From Alicyclobacillus_A sp963788285 (lineage in GTDB: Bacteria; Bacillota; Bacilli; Alicyclobacillales; Alicyclobacillaceae), in the NCBI GenBank assembly GCA_963788285.1, contig CAWBGB010000019.1, positions 1 through 64,000 of the forward strand: a DNA stretch of 64,000 bases, read 5' to 3'. A model generated the notes under the pieces. The model was not told the origin of the DNA, searched no databases, and saw only the letters and a list, made by a program, of their open reading frames with translations. This document shows, piece after piece, positions 63,064 through 64,000 of the stretch (its first letter is position 1; every line of letters starts with the position of its first letter). The translations under genes and the position numbers were made by a program.

Positions 63064-64000
63064 GTGTCTGATGAAATTCAATCTCGCAGCTTTGATTCAA
63101 AGGCGACCACCTTGGATCCATTCTATACGTATCTTGGGTTAACGGAGCAATTTGGAGAAGGTCAGGTGTTTTTGTTGGACGCGGCCAAGGAAACGGGGGC
63201 TGCGTACCGGATGAGTCTCATTGGCATCTTGCCTATCCTGGAGTTTCAGGTCAAAGACGGAGATGTCGCAATATTTGCGGTGACAGGGTTGGCCGAGTAC
63301 CTTCGCCGTACACTGGCTGCCGCGGGATGGAGGGAAGTTTGCGAAAACGGCACGGGTGGCATGAAGAGTTACGTGAACGGGCAATGTTTACGTTATCAAT
63401 CTGCTGATCCGATGTCTTTGCTCGAATCCATCCGTCAGGCCATTCGAGCCAATCATCCAGTAAATGCAGGCCCGCCCTTCTCGACTGGCTTATTCGGTTA
63501 CATTGGATACGATGCGGTTCACTACCTCGAAGTATTGCCAAAGACGACTTTGGATGATAGAGGTTTACCCGATGTCCGACTTCAATGGTATCTTGCTGTT
63601 GCGCATCTCAACGACGACGGAGCCTCCGTGTACGACGCGCTGCCTTTCCTAGCGCCTGTTCTATCAGAAGAAGAATGGAAACGGTGGGAGTATCAGGTAC
63701 AATCGGTTCGACGCGCGATTGTTGAGGAGCGCGTCCAGGCCACGCCTCCCCGACAGACCCAACAGTTGGACGCGCTGGCACCGGCGGTGGAAGATGTGTC
63801 GCGGGAACGTTTTATCGCCAATGTCGAGGCCGCGAAGGAGTATATCCGTGCAGGAGATATTTTTCAGGTCGTGCTTTCGAAGCGTCTGCGGGTACCTAAG
63901 CGTATGCATCATTACGCGGTTTACGAGAAGTTGCGCTGTGTGAACCCATCTCCATACATGTTTATGGCGGAATACCCGGATATGCGGTTGTTCGGAGCCA
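63064..64000 (+). CDS. trpE: Anthranilate synthase component I, N-terminal part (runs off window)
   Basis: About 312 residues of the chorismate-binding subunit are visible and the gene runs past the window end. The GTG at 63064 follows GGGGAG. The N-terminal domain (VFLLDAAKETGAAYRMSLIG, FGYIGYDAVHYLE) is TrpE-like and not PabB-like; the catalytic domain begins with AKEYIRAGDIFQVVLSKRL and VNPSPYMF. The tryptophan-feedback segment, usually LLES, reads LLDA here. Gene order is trpG before trpE, the reverse of the usual bacterial order. Confidence 0.92.
   Translation, partial: MSDEIQSRSFDSKATTLDPFYTYLGLTEQFGEGQVFLLDAAKETGAAYRMSLIGILPILEFQVKDGDVAIFAVTGLAEYLRRTLAAAGWREVCENGTGGMKSYVNGQCLRYQSADPMSLLESIRQAIRANHPVNAGPPFSTGLFGYIGYDAVHYLEVLPKTTLDDRGLPDVRLQWYLAVAHLNDDGASVYDALPFLAPVLSEEEWKRWEYQVQSVRRAIVEERVQATPPRQTQQLDALAPAVEDVSRERFIANVEAAKEYIRAGDIFQVVLSKRLRVPKRMHHYAVYEKLRCVNPSPYMFMAEYPDMRLFGA

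Overview
The window looks like a chromosome segment of a Gram-positive, spore-former-type Bacillota, most likely close to Alicyclobacillus or a related Bacilli genus. This rests on strong AAGGAGG-type ribosome binding sites, frequent GTG and TTG starts, a GbsR/OpuA osmoprotection module of Bacillus type, a DUF3967/MerR-type protein, a DUF5670-type small membrane protein, and a TRAP-type tryptophan leader. Species cannot be fixed from the sequence alone.

Layout. 1-9.9 kb is a degenerate accessory region: two IS110-type transposases (one cut by the window edge), a repeat-rich secreted protein, two SRAP remnants, a phasin-like coiled-coil ORF pair, a frameshifted His-rich exported protein, an intact GH4 alpha-galactosidase and many unrecognised stretches. 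9.9-14.8 kb holds an aromatic-acid-exporter-like membrane protein and a three-gene molybdenum hydroxylase operon (xanthine dehydrogenase family, minus strand). 14.9-16.4 kb is an IS1182-type element with an 18-bp target duplication sitting in a palindromic promoter-like region. 16.4-22.3 kb is a decaying histidine utilisation (hut) locus: hutH remnant, AraC-type regulator, intact hutU, frameshifted hutI and multiply frameshifted hutG. 22.8-28.9 kb is a GC-richer catabolic block: acyl-CoA dehydrogenase remnant, phosphotriesterase-like lactonase, frameshifted acyl-CoA ligase, APH-type phosphotransferase and a PAS/sigma-54 activator. Next come asnB and a TetR regulator. 33.1-41.6 kb is osmoprotection: an OpuA-type glycine betaine ABC transporter, a second orphan binding protein, GbsR, betaine aldehyde dehydrogenase and an iron-type choline/alcohol dehydrogenase. 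42.6-44.4 kb is a second IS1182-type element, followed by a broken phosphodiester glycosidase and small genes, including an ORF that joins a ferredoxin-like domain to a MaoC hydratase. 51.2-58.4 kb is a complete acetone carboxylase operon with its sigma-54 activator. The end carries Hsp20, a MarR regulator, a nine-tRNA cluster and the start of a trpG-trpE operon.

How the genes work together. The best supported regulatory stories are two. First, the acx operon has a textbook -24/-12 sigma-54 promoter, a perfect 26-bp palindrome upstream as likely activator site, and a convergent AcoR-type activator gene behind it, with a shared bidirectional terminator. Second, trpGE is preceded by a sigma-A-like promoter, a run of eight to nine (G/U)AG triplets and an intrinsic terminator, as expected for TRAP-controlled attenuation. 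Choline oxidation and betaine uptake sit together with GbsR. The hut genes can no longer form a working pathway as written, unless the frameshifts are sequence errors; single-base frameshifts are unusually common across the window, so this caveat applies widely.
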